DNA from: Mycobacterium sp. BK086
Lineage (GTDB): Bacteria; Actinomycetota; Actinomycetes; Mycobacteriales; Mycobacteriaceae
Reading direction: 5' to 3'
Assembly: GCA_004362315.1 (NCBI GenBank)
Contig: SNWL01000005.1
Location: 620,001-684,000, forward strand
Length of the DNA: 64,000 nt
Shown here one piece after another: positions 1 to 8,987 of this stretch. The notes under the pieces are model-generated. The model saw nothing but the letters and a program-made list of their open reading frames with translations, did no database searches and was not told where the DNA came from. The position numbers were made by a program, and so were the translations under genes. Positions within the stretch are counted from its first letter, which is position 1; each line of letters starts with the position of its first letter.

Positions 1-59
1 TCGGGCGGCTCGACCACGTGGTCGTCAATGCTCACCAGGATCAGGTCGTCGACGTTCAT
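1..59 (-). CDS. Amidohydrolase, N-terminal fragment cut by window edge
   Basis: Only the first 19 codons lie in the window, reading MNVDDLILVSIDDHVVEPP from an ATG at 59. The SIDDHVVEPP stretch is the usual start of mycobacterial amidohydrolase-2 (ACMS-decarboxylase-type) proteins, where the Asp/His pair begins the metal site. It is divergent from the AraC-type regulator at 85, which is probably its regulator. The rest of the gene is outside the window, so substrate and full domain content cannot be judged. Confidence 0.7.
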   Translation of the reverse strand, partial: MNVDDLILVSIDDHVVEPP

Positions 60-70
60 GCCTCAAGTTG

Positions 71-76
71 TACCCT
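71..76 (+). promoter_or_regulatory. Putative -10 element of leaderless AraC gene
   Basis: TACCCT fits the mycobacterial TAnnnT -10 and ends 8 bases before the GTG at 85. No Shine-Dalgarno sequence precedes that GTG, so a leaderless mRNA is likely. The element sits in the 25 bp between two divergent starts. Confidence 0.45.
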
Positions 77-84
77 CGATAATC

Positions 85-918
85 GTGACCGTCTCCGCAC
101 ATTCGGCCAGAGGTTTCGCTCAACCGGCCAACATCGGCCAGGTGGAGCTGCGCCGGGGTGGGCGGGTCCTGGCCGGCAGCTACCTCTACGAGGGAGAACT
201 GCTGGTCACCGGCTGGCATTTTCACGACGTGCACCAGATCGAGTACGCGATCGGCGGGGTGGTCGAGGTCGAGACGACCTCGGCGCACTATCTGTTGCCA
301 CCTCAGCAGGCGGCCTGGATCCCGGCCGGCCTGGAACATCAGGCGACGATGAACCCGTCGGTCAAGACGCTGGCGGTGATGTTCGACCCCGAGCTCATTC
401 CCGCCCCCGGCGACCGCGCCCGCATCCTGGCGGTCTCGCCCCTGATCCGGGAGATGATGCTCTACGCGTTGCGCTGGCCGATCTATCGAGCGGGCGGTGA
501 TGAGGCCTCGGACGCGTTCTTCCGCACGCTCGCCAATCTGGTGGCCGAGGCGCTGGATCATGAAGCGCCGCTGAGCCTTCCGAGCTCGGATGATCCGGTG
601 GTCGCCGCGGCGATGGCCTACACCAAGGAGCACCTGCAGTCGGTGAGCCTGCAAGAGGTCTGCAAGGCGGTCGCGGTCTCCGAGCGCACACTGCGGCGGC
701 AATTCCAGAGCGAAGCCGAGATGTCCTGGCGCACTTACCTTCTGCACGCCAGGATGCTGCGGGCGATGGCGCTGCTGGCCGCCCCGACGCAAAGTGTCCA
801 GCAGACCGCGACCGCCGTCGGCTTCGACAGTGTCGGCTCGTTCACCAGGGCCTTCAGTCAGTTCTGCGGAGAGACCCCGTCGTCATACCGAAGGCGTGTC
901 ACCAACACCGGTGGGTGA
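85..918 (+). CDS. AraC-family transcriptional regulator with cupin sensor domain
   Basis: This 277-residue protein has an N-terminal cupin-like ligand domain (WHFHDVHQIEY, then PPQQAAWIPAG) and a C-terminal pair of helix-turn-helix motifs (SLQEVCKAVAVSERTLRRQF, then ATAVGFDSVGSFTRAF), the standard AraC/XylS arrangement. It should bind DNA and respond to a small effector, probably controlling the divergent amidohydrolase. In-frame ATGs at 28 and 58 exist, but 28 would run through the divergent gene and 58 would overlap its start codon. GTG 85 has a -10 box at leaderless spacing, so I chose it. The effector is unknown. Confidence 0.85.
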   Translation: MTVSAHSARGFAQPANIGQVELRRGGRVLAGSYLYEGELLVTGWHFHDVHQIEYAIGGVVEVETTSAHYLLPPQQAAWIPAGLEHQATMNPSVKTLAVMFDPELIPAPGDRARILAVSPLIREMMLYALRWPIYRAGGDEASDAFFRTLANLVAEALDHEAPLSLPSSDDPVVAAAMAYTKEHLQSVSLQEVCKAVAVSERTLRRQFQSEAEMSWRTYLLHARMLRAMALLAAPTQSVQQTATAVGFDSVGSFTRAFSQFCGETPSSYRRRVTNTGG

Positions 919-1130
919 GGTGACCGCGCGCCGATGGGTGCGCTCATGCCAGCGCAGGCGCAACAACAACAACCCGCGGTGCGCCTCGAACCCCAGCGAC
1001 AACGGATGTCGCCAGGAGCCCGATCGTGTTCGCCGTGTTTGTGTCACCACTCCACTGTGCCAGCCGAGCGATTCAGGTTGCCGCGACACACCCCTCACTG
1101 TGCCGCTTGTCACCTGAAGTTCGTTGTCTG

Positions 1131-1805
1131 TCAAGAATCCTCGTCAGCACCGGTAATGGCGGCGACCAGCATGGTCAGTTCGCCGCCCAGCGCGCCGCGA
1201 ACCTCGTGGCCGGCGCGCTTGGCCGACTCGCTGACGTCGCCGCGAGCAGCGACCGCAGTGGCGCGCAGTTCGGTGACGTTGCGGCCGAACGCCTCGCGCA
1301 CATTGTCACCCTTGGTGGCCGCTGCCGCGACTGCAAAGGCGCCGTCGAGGGCCGAGCCGGCCACGGTGCCCTGTGCGGAAGCCAGCGAACCCGCGACCTC
1401 ACCGGCGTATCCGAGGACCGCCACCGGCAGAGTGGCCTGATGGCCGACGTAGGTGGTGACGGCCGCGCGCAACCGCCCGCCGGCTTCCTCGAACACATCC
1501 TGGACGCCGCTGCCCGTGCGTTCCCACGCCGACGCGATGCTCTCGCCGTCCTGAATGGCGCCCGCGAACGTCGCCGGTGCGTGGGCGATCGCGGTGCCGA
1601 CATCCGTTGCGGCGTCGATGAGTTGACTGCCCAACGCCTGGCCGGCGGCGATCTGACGCTCGAGGACCTGGCGGATGGCGAGCTTCATGCGTTCGTCCTG
1701 CGGTTCCGGCAGGATCTCCGCGTCGAGCACTTCAGCGACCTCGACGACGTCGTCGGCGGTCGGAACGGCGGTGACTGTTTCGGACTCGGTCGTGGATTCA
1801 GACAT
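1131..1805 (-). CDS. Ala-rich helical protein of unknown function
   Basis: This 224-residue protein has no signal peptide or obvious membrane segment. It begins with an acidic, Thr/Glu-rich segment (SESTTESE) followed by long Ala/Gly-rich amphipathic stretches (LERQIAAGQALGSQLIDAA, AGSLASAQGTVAGSALDGAF). The composition suggests an all-helical, possibly membrane- or lipid-associated protein. I recognise no family. ATG 1805 is preferred to an in-frame TTG at 1817. It stands alone between two forward genes, with 212 bp of featureless sequence after its stop and about 215 bp before its start. Confidence 0.7.
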   Translation of the reverse strand: MSESTTESETVTAVPTADDVVEVAEVLDAEILPEPQDERMKLAIRQVLERQIAAGQALGSQLIDAATDVGTAIAHAPATFAGAIQDGESIASAWERTGSGVQDVFEEAGGRLRAAVTTYVGHQATLPVAVLGYAGEVAGSLASAQGTVAGSALDGAFAVAAAATKGDNVREAFGRNVTELRATAVAARGDVSESAKRAGHEVRGALGGELTMLVAAITGADEDS

Positions 1806-2021
1806 GCGCCCAGTCAACGCGTCCGGGCCGACGCGACGATATCGGCGAAGTGACGAACGGGACTCCGGCAGGCAAAGAGAAGGAAGTCCGGCTTCCCCCG
1901 GCTACCAGGCTGCCACCAGCTGGTATCCAGCTAGTTGCCAGAAAGTCGTCCTATCCTCAGTTTTCGCGTCCCGGCGACTGTGACGCTGCCTGTCGGAGAC
2001 CAGCGGTGGAGGACAATCGCT

Positions 2022-2471
2022 ATGACCAAGCTCATTCGACTCGGAGTCGGTGCCCTCGGCCTCGGTGCGCTGTCGCTCACACTCGGGTCTGGCGTCGCGC
2101 TCGCCGACGACTATGCCGGGCAGTCCTATTCGGACGCCTCCTCGGCCATCAGTGGTGCCGGCGAGAAGGCCGTGATCGCCACCTCCGTGGGAGACGGTGT
2201 CAGCCAAGGCGATTGCGTGGTCACCCGCTCGCAGAAGGCGTCCTGGCTCAAGGGTGACAACTTCTCCCCCGTCACCGACACCGTGTTGCTGTACCTGAAT
2301 TGCAATACCAAGCTCGCGACGGCGGGGAAGGCGGGCAACTCGCTGGCCAGTCCGGAAGGGCGCGCCGAGAAGGCGTCCGAGGACGAGCAGGCCGCGAAGG
2401 ACGCCGCCGCCCAGCAGGCCGCTGCTCAGCAGAACCAGTCGAGCGAGCTGCTCGCGCCCGGCGGCGACTGA
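2022..2471 (+). CDS. Small secreted mycobacterial protein
   Basis: This 149-residue protein opens with a Sec signal peptide (basic MTKLIRLG, hydrophobic core, GVALADD cleavage region). The mature part has one Cys pair (DCVV and LNCNT) that could form a disulphide, then a Gln/Ala-rich tail (AAAQQAAAQQNQ) likely to be disordered. GGAGG at about 2008-2012 is well placed for ATG 2022. It resembles the many small exported proteins of unknown function in mycobacteria. The amidase gene begins about 55 bp after its stop and could be co-transcribed. Confidence 0.8.
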   Translation: MTKLIRLGVGALGLGALSLTLGSGVALADDYAGQSYSDASSAISGAGEKAVIATSVGDGVSQGDCVVTRSQKASWLKGDNFSPVTDTVLLYLNCNTKLATAGKAGNSLASPEGRAEKASEDEQAAKDAAAQQAAAQQNQSSELLAPGGD

Positions 2472-2526
2472 CGATCTCGCGTCCCGGCTTGCCGCCGTGG
2501 CGTTGGACGGCGAGGATTTCGTGGCA

Positions 2527-3996
2527 ATGGACGCCACACATGCCGCTGAACTCGCCGATCTCGACGCCATCGGACAGGCCGCGCTGGTCGCGTCCGGAGA
2601 ACTGTCCGCCGTTGAGTTGCTCGACGCGGCGATCACCCGGACCGAAGCCGCCCGCGGGCTGAACGCCGTCATCACCGATCTCTTCGAACGCGGCCGCGAA
2701 CAAGCCGCGGCCCTCGATCAGTCCGGAACCCTGCGCGACGGCATCGCAGGACCATTGGCCGGAGTTCCCTTCCTGCTCAAGGATCTTGGCGCATCGCTGG
2801 CCGGTGCTCGCGAGGCGATGGGTTCGCGCGCGCTGCGTCACCACGTCGCGACCCAGACCGCCTGGATCGTGGAACGCTACCTGCAGGCCGACCTCGTCGT
2901 GTTCGGCAAGACCAACACGCCCGAATGGGGCAACCACTGCACCACCGAGCCGTCGTTGTTCGGCCGTACCGCCAATCCGTGGTCCCCGGACATCACGCCG
3001 GGTGGATCCAGCGGCGGCTCGGCCGCGGCGGTGGCCGCCGGGGTGGTTCCGGCCGCATCCGGTGGTGACGGCACCGGCTCGATCCGGGTGCCCGCGGCCT
3101 GTTGTGGCCTGGTCGGTCTCAAACCCCGCCGCGCGCGCACCTCGTTCGCCCCGTCCGGGCACCTGCTGGAGGGACTGGCCGTCGAGCACGCCCTGACCCG
3201 TACGGTCCGCGACAGCGCGGCCCTGCTCGACGCGGTGACCGGAGCGGCTCCCGGTGATCCCTACAACGCGCGGGTGCCGGCCCAGCCGTTCCTCGACGCG
3301 CTCGGCCAGACGCCGTCGCCGCAGCGCGTGCTGATCGCCACCGGATCCCCTTTCCCCGCCCCGGCGACCGATCCCCGAGTGATCGCCGCCGTCGAAAACG
3401 CCGGGCGCGCACTGGAATCGATCGGCCACCATGTCGAGCCGGGAGCGCCGGGCTTCGACACCGACGCCGTCGCCGACGCGATCGCCGTGCTGCACAACGT
3501 CAGCAACGTGCAGCTGTACAACTTCGCCAAATCCCATCTCGGCCGCGACCCGCGCGAGGACGAGTTCGAGCCCAGCAGTTGGGTGATGATGCGCGAGGGT
3601 TTCACCACGTCGGGCGTCGACTACGCCGATGCCATCGACACCGTTCACGCCCAGACGCGTCAGTTCGTCGCAGGAATGGGTGCCCACGACGTGCTCCTGG
3701 TTCCGACTCTGCTGGCGCCGCCGCCCGGCTTCGGCATCCTGGATCAGCCGCGCGGTACCACGCGGGCCTTCTTCGACGTCGAGTTCGCGCACACCGGGTG
3801 GACGACGATGGGCAATGTGACCGGCTGGGCAGCCATCTCACTGCCGCTCGCGGTCACCGAGGACGGTCTGCCCATCGGGGTTCAGCTGATGGCACCGGAG
3901 GAGACGATCCTCCTGCAGTTGGCCGCTCAGCTCGAAGCGGCCATGCCGTGGGCACAGCGTCGGCCGCCGGGATGGGTCGGGACGCTCGCCTCCTGA
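2527..3996 (+). CDS. Amidase (amidase-signature family)
   Basis: Amidase-signature hydrolase of about 489 residues, the usual length. The Ser-cisSer-Lys triad is visible: Lys in LLKDLG (near residue 85), cis-Ser in GGSSGGS (near 162) and the nucleophile in GTGSIR (near 185). The family hydrolyses carboxamides, either small amides or acyl-amides; the substrate is not readable here. Starts are ambiguous: GTG 2497, GTG 2521 (GAGG 5 bases upstream) and ATG 2527 are all in frame. ATG 2527 (MDATHAAEL) fits relatives best in my judgement. There is no signal peptide, so it is cytoplasmic. Confidence 0.9.
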   Translation: MDATHAAELADLDAIGQAALVASGELSAVELLDAAITRTEAARGLNAVITDLFERGREQAAALDQSGTLRDGIAGPLAGVPFLLKDLGASLAGAREAMGSRALRHHVATQTAWIVERYLQADLVVFGKTNTPEWGNHCTTEPSLFGRTANPWSPDITPGGSSGGSAAAVAAGVVPAASGGDGTGSIRVPAACCGLVGLKPRRARTSFAPSGHLLEGLAVEHALTRTVRDSAALLDAVTGAAPGDPYNARVPAQPFLDALGQTPSPQRVLIATGSPFPAPATDPRVIAAVENAGRALESIGHHVEPGAPGFDTDAVADAIAVLHNVSNVQLYNFAKSHLGRDPREDEFEPSSWVMMREGFTTSGVDYADAIDTVHAQTRQFVAGMGAHDVLLVPTLLAPPPGFGILDQPRGTTRAFFDVEFAHTGWTTMGNVTGWAAISLPLAVTEDGLPIGVQLMAPEETILLQLAAQLEAAMPWAQRRPPGWVGTLAS

Positions 3997-4054
3997 GCTG
4001 GGCGCCTTTGGATGAACCGCACAGCGCCCGTCGCGCCCGTGACACACTGTGCCC

Positions 4055-4969
4055 ATGGTTGTCTCTATCGCGCGCCCGAAGCTGGAAGGCAATATCGCCG
4101 TCGGTGAGGACCGCCAGATCGGTTTCGCCGAATTCGGCAGCGCCCAGGGCCGGGCCATCTTCTGGCTGCACGGAACCCCGGGCGCCCGGCGTCAGATCCC
4201 GGTCGAAGCCCGGGTGTACGCCGAACAGAACGACATCCGCCTGATCGGGATCGACCGGCCGGGCATCGGAGCCTCGACGCCATTCCAGTACGACAACGTG
4301 CTGGCCTTCGCCCAGGACCTGTCCACGATCGCGGACGTCCTCGGGGTGGACAAGATGGCCGTCGTCGGGTTGTCCGGCGGCGGTCCGTACACCTTGGCGT
4401 GTGCGACCGCGCTGCCGGAGCGCGTTGTGGCGGCCGGTGTGCTCGGTGGCGTGGCGCCGATCGTCGGCCCGGACGGGATCACCGGCGGACTGATGAAGGT
4501 CGGCGCGGCCGTCGCCCCCTTGATCGAGGTGGCCGGAGCGCCGATGCGGCTCGCCGCTGTCAGCCTGATCCGGTTGATCAGGCCGGTGGCCGAACCCGCC
4601 CTCTACATCTATGCGGGCATCTCCCCCGAAGGTGACCGCAAGATGCTGGTGCGGCCCGAATTCAAGGCGATGTTCCTCGACGATCTGCTCAACGGAAGCC
4701 GCAAGCAATTGGCGGCGCCACTCGCCGATATCGTGGTGTTCTCCCGTGACTGGGGATTCCGGCTCGACGAAGTGAAGGTGCCGGTCCGGTGGTGGCACGG
4801 CGACAAAGACCACATCGTGCCGTTCGCGCATGGCCAGCATGTGGTGGCCAAGCTGCCCGACGCCGAACTCCACGTGCTACCCGGCGAAAGTCACCTCGGC
4901 GGACTCGGCCGCGCAGAGGACATTCTGCGCACCATGCTGGATCTCTGGGATCGTGCCGAAAAGGCGTGA
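4055..4969 (+). CDS. Alpha/beta-hydrolase
   Basis: The 304-residue protein carries the full alpha/beta-hydrolase set: oxyanion HGTPG, nucleophile elbow GLSGGGP, an acid within HGDKDHIVPF and the catalytic His in GESHLGG. There is no signal peptide. ATG 4055 is preferred over GTG 4049. It lies 58 bp after the amidase in the same direction and ends in a strong hairpin, so the two may share a transcript. The substrate (ester, lactone or epoxide) cannot be told from sequence. Confidence 0.88.
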   Translation: MVVSIARPKLEGNIAVGEDRQIGFAEFGSAQGRAIFWLHGTPGARRQIPVEARVYAEQNDIRLIGIDRPGIGASTPFQYDNVLAFAQDLSTIADVLGVDKMAVVGLSGGGPYTLACATALPERVVAAGVLGGVAPIVGPDGITGGLMKVGAAVAPLIEVAGAPMRLAAVSLIRLIRPVAEPALYIYAGISPEGDRKMLVRPEFKAMFLDDLLNGSRKQLAAPLADIVVFSRDWGFRLDEVKVPVRWWHGDKDHIVPFAHGQHVVAKLPDAELHVLPGESHLGGLGRAEDILRTMLDLWDRAEKA

Positions 4970-4986
4970 CTGAGGACTGAATTCGT

Positions 4987-5029
4987 GAACCGGCACTGAG
5001 AGCGAATTCCTCGCTCCCAGTGCCGGTTC
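4987..5029. terminator. Bidirectional intrinsic hairpin between convergent genes
   Basis: Two 19-base arms (4987-5005 and 5011-5029) pair with a single A:C mismatch around a 5-base loop, ATTCC. The hairpin fills the gap between the convergent genes ending at 4969 and 5039 and has no U-tract, as is usual in mycobacteria. Confidence 0.8.
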
Positions 5030-5038
5030 AGTCTGGCG

Positions 5039-5569
5039 CTAGGTGCCCAGCTGGCTCTTGATCAGGGCGTCCTGCTGCTTGCCGAATTCGACGACCAGAT
5101 CCTGAGGCACCGGATCCCCGGCGGGGCCGGTGAATTCGAGCGATGACGCCGCGTTGCCCTCGGTGAAATACAGAACGCTCAGCGAGCGCGTCCCGTCGGG
5201 GGACTTTCCGGAAATCAGCTGGCCGTTGGTCCCGACCGGAACCGAGACGGTCTTCGAATCGGCCACCGGCGTGGCGGCCTGCGCGGAGCTGATCGCACCG
5301 GCGGCGGCGCCGGGATCGCCCAGCACCCACACGGTGTCGGCGATCGTGCGTCCGTCGCGATGGGTGTAGAGCGTCATGGCGCCGGGCTGGCCGCCGGGAT
5401 TGAGGACCGGCGGCGCCGCGGTGTAGGCCAGTGAATCGGTCACGACGTTGGGGTCGACGAGCAGGACGGTGTAGTCACCGGGATCTGCTGCGGCCAGGCC
5501 GGTGCCAAGTGACAGGCCTGCTGACAGCAGCGCGGCGGCGGTCAAGCCGCCGAGACGACGAGAAGTCAT
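5039..5569 (-). CDS. Secreted protein, Rv1906c-like
   Basis: The 176-residue protein has a clear Sec signal peptide (MTSRRLGG, Ala/Leu core, AAADPGDY cleavage). The mature domain has no cysteine and contains VLLVDPNVVTDSLAY and a C-terminal helix ending in KQQDALIKSQLGT. Size and layout resemble the conserved exported protein Rv1906c, whose role is unknown to me. It is convergent with the alpha/beta-hydrolase across a hairpin and shares direction with the small Cys-rich secreted protein upstream. Confidence 0.78.
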   Translation of the reverse strand: MTSRRLGGLTAAALLSAGLSLGTGLAAADPGDYTVLLVDPNVVTDSLAYTAAPPVLNPGGQPGAMTLYTHRDGRTIADTVWVLGDPGAAAGAISSAQAATPVADSKTVSVPVGTNGQLISGKSPDGTRSLSVLYFTEGNAASSLEFTGPAGDPVPQDLVVEFGKQQDALIKSQLGT

Positions 5570-5629
5570 AGGGAATTCTTCCGTTCGGGAAAGTTGTTTA
5601 CTGGCGGGTCAATTCGTCGTGATGGACGA

Positions 5630-5860
5630 TCAGCAGGGGTAGCAGCCGTAGCCGCGCCATCCGTCGCGCCAGAAAAAGCCTGCGCCGCAACCCATATTGC
5701 CGGTTCCGCCCCGGCAGTCCAGTGCGGTGATGATGGGCGAACCATCCCTCGGTGTCGCCGGAGTCGGCGTGGTTGTCGATGCAGCATTGGCGGTTACCGC
5801 GCCGGCCAGCGAGCCGAAAATCATGCTCGCGGCGGCAATACCCATGACGAATTTACGCAT
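5630..5860 (-). CDS. Small Cys-rich secreted protein
   Basis: A 76-residue preprotein: the signal peptide (MRKFVMGIAAAS to TANAAS) is followed by only about 48 mature residues with five cysteines (ALDCRGGTGNMGCGAGFF, then YGCYPC). GGGGGAG sits 6 bases before the ATG, an exceptionally strong ribosome binding site, which suggests abundant synthesis. The aromatic, Gly-rich end with paired cysteines suggests a disulphide-stabilised exported peptide. Function unknown. Confidence 0.75.
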   Translation of the reverse strand: MRKFVMGIAAASMIFGSLAGAVTANAASTTTPTPATPRDGSPIITALDCRGGTGNMGCGAGFFWRDGWRGYGCYPC

Positions 5861-6083
5861 AAAATCTCCCCCAAATTGGGTCGCGCTGAATGGACTTACT
5901 TACGCTACGGCAGGCAATCCAGCGTGATCGGCAATTCGGCCGGTTTCTTATCGAGTTTCGACTCGACCATTCTCGGCTAATGCCCTATGCCCCCATGGGC
6001 GAGGGCCAGAAGTCCCTGTCGGACAGGCGATGTCTGGGAGGAAGCTGAATGCCGTAACGAGACCGCCATCGAAAGGTCCACCT

Positions 6084-6326
6084 ATGAATGACGCCCTCGC
6101 CGAGCGCAATTACGCCTGGCGGATGATCCGCACAGCGCGGCTGTCGCAGGCCACCTCGGTGCACGCTGACGGCGCCGACATCGTCACCGTGCTCAGCGAA
6201 GCCCTCGACGCGGGATTGGGTCGCGCCGAGATCATCGTCGAATTGGCCGACCTCGGGGCGCGGATGTTCGCGCTGTGCAATCCCGCCGATCTCGCCGACG
6301 GCGAAGCTGCAGTCTGTTCCGCCTAG
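6084..6326 (+). CDS. Small helical protein, unknown function
   Basis: This 80-residue protein begins [12 protein letters not shown] after GAAAGG. It is predicted helical with an acidic central part ([20 protein letters not shown]) and no signal peptide. Its stop codon overlaps the stop of cinA on the other strand. I recognise no domain. About 220 bp upstream separates it from the divergent Cys-rich gene, so both probably have their own promoters there. Confidence 0.6.
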   Translation: MNDALAERNYAWRMIRTARLSQATSVHADGADIVTVLSEALDAGLGRAEIIVELADLGARMFALCNPADLADGEAAVCSA

Positions 6327-7591
6327 TCGACGTGCCCGAGTAGGGTCCGCCGCAGCAGGTGCATCGCCACCGTGGTCGATCGCTCCCGGATGTCGGCGCG
6401 CTCCCCCGGTAACCGCACCGATCGGCTCACCGTCGTGCCGTCGGCCAGCATCACGCAAAACCACACGGTCCCCACGGGTTTGGCTTCTGTGCCCCCGCCC
6501 GGCCCGGCGATCCCGGTGATCGCCACCGCGGTGTCCGCGCCGAATCGGCGCAACGCGCCGGCCGCCATGGCTTCGGCCACTTCCTGTGAGACGGCGCCGT
6601 GGGCGTCGATGAGCGCCGCATCGACACCGAGAACGTTCACCTTCGCCTCATTCGCATAGGCCACGACCCCGCCCGCGACATAGGCCGACGAGCCGGCCTG
6701 GTCGGTCAGGCGGGCAGCCACAAGTCCGGCCGTGCACGATTCCGCCGTCGCGATCCGCCGCCCCGCCAACAGTCGGGCCACCTGATCGTCGACTCGCGAA
6801 CCGTCCTCGGAGAACACCAATTCCCCGTGCCGGGCGCGCACCAATTCCATCAGCTGTCGATAGGTCTCGGCGCTGTCCGGCTCGTAGCGGGTGACCATCT
6901 CCACTTCGCCGCGGCGAAGGCACGTCGTGATCTCCAAATCTGCAAAGCCCGCGATGCTTTCGGCCTCGCGCAGGGTTTCGGCGAGCCCGGATTCGGCCAG
7001 GCCGAACATCCGCACCGTGTCCTGGCGATAGACGGTCCGCCCGGCGATCGCCTGCTGGACTGCGTCATCCGCGATCGCGGCCGGCCACATCGCCTGCAGT
7101 TCGCGCGGCGGCCCGGGCAGGACCAGCACCGTCGGCGTACCGGGGACCACGACACCGGGAGCGGTCCCCACCGGGTCGAGCACGTGCGCGTCGACCGGCA
7201 CCATCGCCTGCTTGCGGTTGGCGGTGAGGACGGCGTCGAAATCGACACCGGTGAACCTGGCCATCAGGTGCTTCAGGATGGCCGCGATCTTGGCTTCCAG
7301 CTCGGCGTCGAGGATCAGTTCGCGACCGCAGAAGCGGGCCACCGTCTCGACGGTCATATCGTCGGCGGTCGGCCCGAGGCCGCCGGTCGTGACGATCAGG
7401 TCGACGCCCTCGGCGGCCAGGAAACGCAACTGGGCCTCGATGTCGGCCGCGCGATCCCCGCAGATCGTGATGTGGGCCAGTTCGACACCCAATTCCAGCA
7501 GCCGGTCGGCGACCCATGGGCCGTTGGCGTCGGCCACCCGTCCGGTCAGAACTTCGGTGCCGGTGACCACGATTCCCGCGCGCACGCTCAT
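6323..7591 (-). CDS. cinA: CinA-family nicotinamide-nucleotide amidohydrolase
   Basis: The 422-residue protein has both CinA domains. The N-terminal MoCF/COG1058 domain contains [27 protein letters not shown] and LPGPPREL; the C-terminal PncC deamidase domain contains [16 protein letters not shown] and [20 protein letters not shown]. Known relatives convert NMN to nicotinate mononucleotide and have ADP-ribose pyrophosphatase activity, acting in pyridine-nucleotide salvage. Length matches the full-length family. It is followed by no partner gene and its 3' end overlaps the convergent 80-residue gene. Confidence 0.95.
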   Translation of the reverse strand: MSVRAGIVVTGTEVLTGRVADANGPWVADRLLELGVELAHITICGDRAADIEAQLRFLAAEGVDLIVTTGGLGPTADDMTVETVARFCGRELILDAELEAKIAAILKHLMARFTGVDFDAVLTANRKQAMVPVDAHVLDPVGTAPGVVVPGTPTVLVLPGPPRELQAMWPAAIADDAVQQAIAGRTVYRQDTVRMFGLAESGLAETLREAESIAGFADLEITTCLRRGEVEMVTRYEPDSAETYRQLMELVRARHGELVFSEDGSRVDDQVARLLAGRRIATAESCTAGLVAARLTDQAGSSAYVAGGVVAYANEAKVNVLGVDAALIDAHGAVSQEVAEAMAAGALRRFGADTAVAITGIAGPGGGTEAKPVGTVWFCVMLADGTTVSRSVRLPGERADIRERSTTVAMHLLRRTLLGHVD

Positions 7592-7617
7592 ACCGAGCGA
7601 GATTACGCAGTGTTGAT

Positions 7618-8082
7618 TCAGCTGACCGGGTCGGGCGTCAGCCCGGTGACCTCTCCGAGCGCCTGCAGCCAGGCACTGGTGTCGGGGACGTAGAAGCCGA
7701 TCTCGCCGGCCGCGGTGCGCAGCACCAGATGCGTCCAGCCGCCCACCACGCTGCCTTTGAACACCTTCGACAGCCGCATTCCGGTGATGGTGTCGAGCGG
7801 CACACTGATGGTGGTGCCGGTGAACGTCACGAAAACCACGCGCCTGCGGGTCAGTGCGATGCGGCCACTGTTCTTCACCGAGGGGAAGCCCGGTGCGGTG
7901 GAGCCCCGGTAGTTGCCTTTCTCCAGCGGTCGGATGATCGTCTCGGCCGCCAGCTCGCTGTCGAGCTGTGCGGCGGCGGCGCGGTACTTGCCGCGGTAGA
8001 TCAGCACGATCGGCAGCGCGATGAGCGCAAGAACGACCGCGATACCGACGACAAGCAGGATGACGTTGATCGCGATGTTCAT
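7618..8082 (-). CDS. Membrane-anchored PH-like domain protein
   Basis: The 154-residue protein has one N-terminal transmembrane helix ([20 protein letters not shown], residues 2-27) followed by a cytoplasmic beta-rich region ([33 protein letters not shown]) of the sort seen in GRAM or bacterial PH-like folds. The start ATG 8082 is fixed by AAAGG overlapping the stop of the upstream acetyltransferase gene, 13 bp away, so the pair is an operon. Function unknown; a membrane adaptor is an inference. Confidence 0.7.
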   Translation of the reverse strand: MNIAINVILLVVGIAVVLALIALPIVLIYRGKYRAAAAQLDSELAAETIIRPLEKGNYRGSTAPGFPSVKNSGRIALTRRRVVFVTFTGTTISVPLDTITGMRLSKVFKGSVVGGWTHLVLRTAAGEIGFYVPDTSAWLQALGEVTGLTPDPVS

Positions 8083-8095
8083 ACCGATCGACCTT

Positions 8096-8761
8096 TCAGC
8101 TCGGGGCCGCGCCGGGAGTCCGGACCACAAGGGGCACAGCGGGGAACGCCGCGGCCATCTCGGTGCGTGACTTGCGAAGGGCGCTGGTGCCGTAGCCCTT
8201 CTTGCGGTGGTCGGGATGGATCCAGATCCGGACGTTGACTTCACCGCCGACCAGTTCGCCGAAGACCATGCCCACCTTGTCCTCGCCGTCGACGGCCACG
8301 AACCAGGCTGCCTCTTCAGCGCTCAAACGACTACGCGCCGAACGGATCTCGTCGTCCAGATTGCCTGCGGGCGCACCCGAACCGTCGCCGGCCGAGCCGA
8401 TCTCCTGGGTGCGGGTGGCGAAGATGTCGCGGTCGTCGTCGTCGGAGAACGGCCGAAGCTGCAGGCTCTCGTCGGAGCTTGCCGGTCGCTCACCCAGGGT
8501 GAACGACAGCTGGCTGTTGAGGTCGTTGATCTCGGCTGTGATGCGGTCGCGGGAATCCTTGGTCACCTGGTCGAAGGACAACCCCAGGACGGCTTCGCTG
8601 CCCAGTCGAGACGTGCCGAGCAGCGCGGTGATGGCGTCGACTGCCGAGGCGCGATCATCCGCGTCGACGATGATGTCGAGCACTTCGTGGCGGCGTTCGA
8701 GCGCCTTCAGGAGCGCATCGGCAATCTCGCGGCGGGCGGCGGCGCGGTCGAGGTCGGTCAT
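8096..8761 (-). CDS. GNAT acetyltransferase with GyrA-like N-terminal helical domain
   Basis: The C-terminal part of this 221-residue protein is a GNAT fold, with the acetyl-CoA signature in WIHPDHRKKGYGTSAL. The N-terminal part (about residues 10-85) reads like the long helical hairpin near the end of the DNA gyrase A breakage-reunion domain: an alternating LDIIVDADDRASAVDAI helix, then AVLGLSFDQVTKDSRDRI, comparable to the gyrase AILDMRLQRLTGLERDKI pattern. The combination suggests dimerisation or DNA/topoisomerase contact by that segment, which is inference. The downstream membrane gene is co-transcribed. The acetylated substrate is unknown. Confidence 0.75.
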   Translation of the reverse strand: MTDLDRAAARREIADALLKALERRHEVLDIIVDADDRASAVDAITALLGTSRLGSEAVLGLSFDQVTKDSRDRITAEINDLNSQLSFTLGERPASSDESLQLRPFSDDDDRDIFATRTQEIGSAGDGSGAPAGNLDDEIRSARSRLSAEEAAWFVAVDGEDKVGMVFGELVGGEVNVRIWIHPDHRKKGYGTSALRKSRTEMAAAFPAVPLVVRTPGAAPS

Positions 8762-8987
8762 GGCGTAAGCGTAGTTCGACGGGCCGAGTTCGGCGGGGTC
8801 CGCGCAAACTCCGCCGACGACGTGCACCGATCGCCGCCAAGGTGCCATCCGGGGTGTCGGTGCGCATGATGGAGGGGCCAGCGGATGCGGCGCACGCATG
8901 ATCGCTCTGCCAAGATGAACGCGCGGCAGATGATCGGTTGCGCTGGGGTGTCCTGTCGCAGATCTCGACACGAGGAGCTTGAGGACG

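Noticed and set aside
934-1440. Forward 168-codon frame after the AraC gene
   Set aside because: It is mostly antisense to the Ala-rich gene on the minus strand and has low-complexity composition with no ribosome site.
1915-1924. ACCAGCTGGT palindrome upstream of the secreted protein gene
   Set aside because: A 10-base palindrome of this composition is expected by chance in GC-rich DNA and has no second copy or known regulator.
2272-3792. A 506-codon open frame opposite the amidase
   Set aside because: Shadow of the amidase gene, which has all catalytic residues; the antisense translation has no recognisable domain.
4049-4054. Upstream GTG start for the alpha/beta-hydrolase
   Set aside because: Adds only two residues (MP) and has no ribosome site; ATG 4055 is the simpler start.
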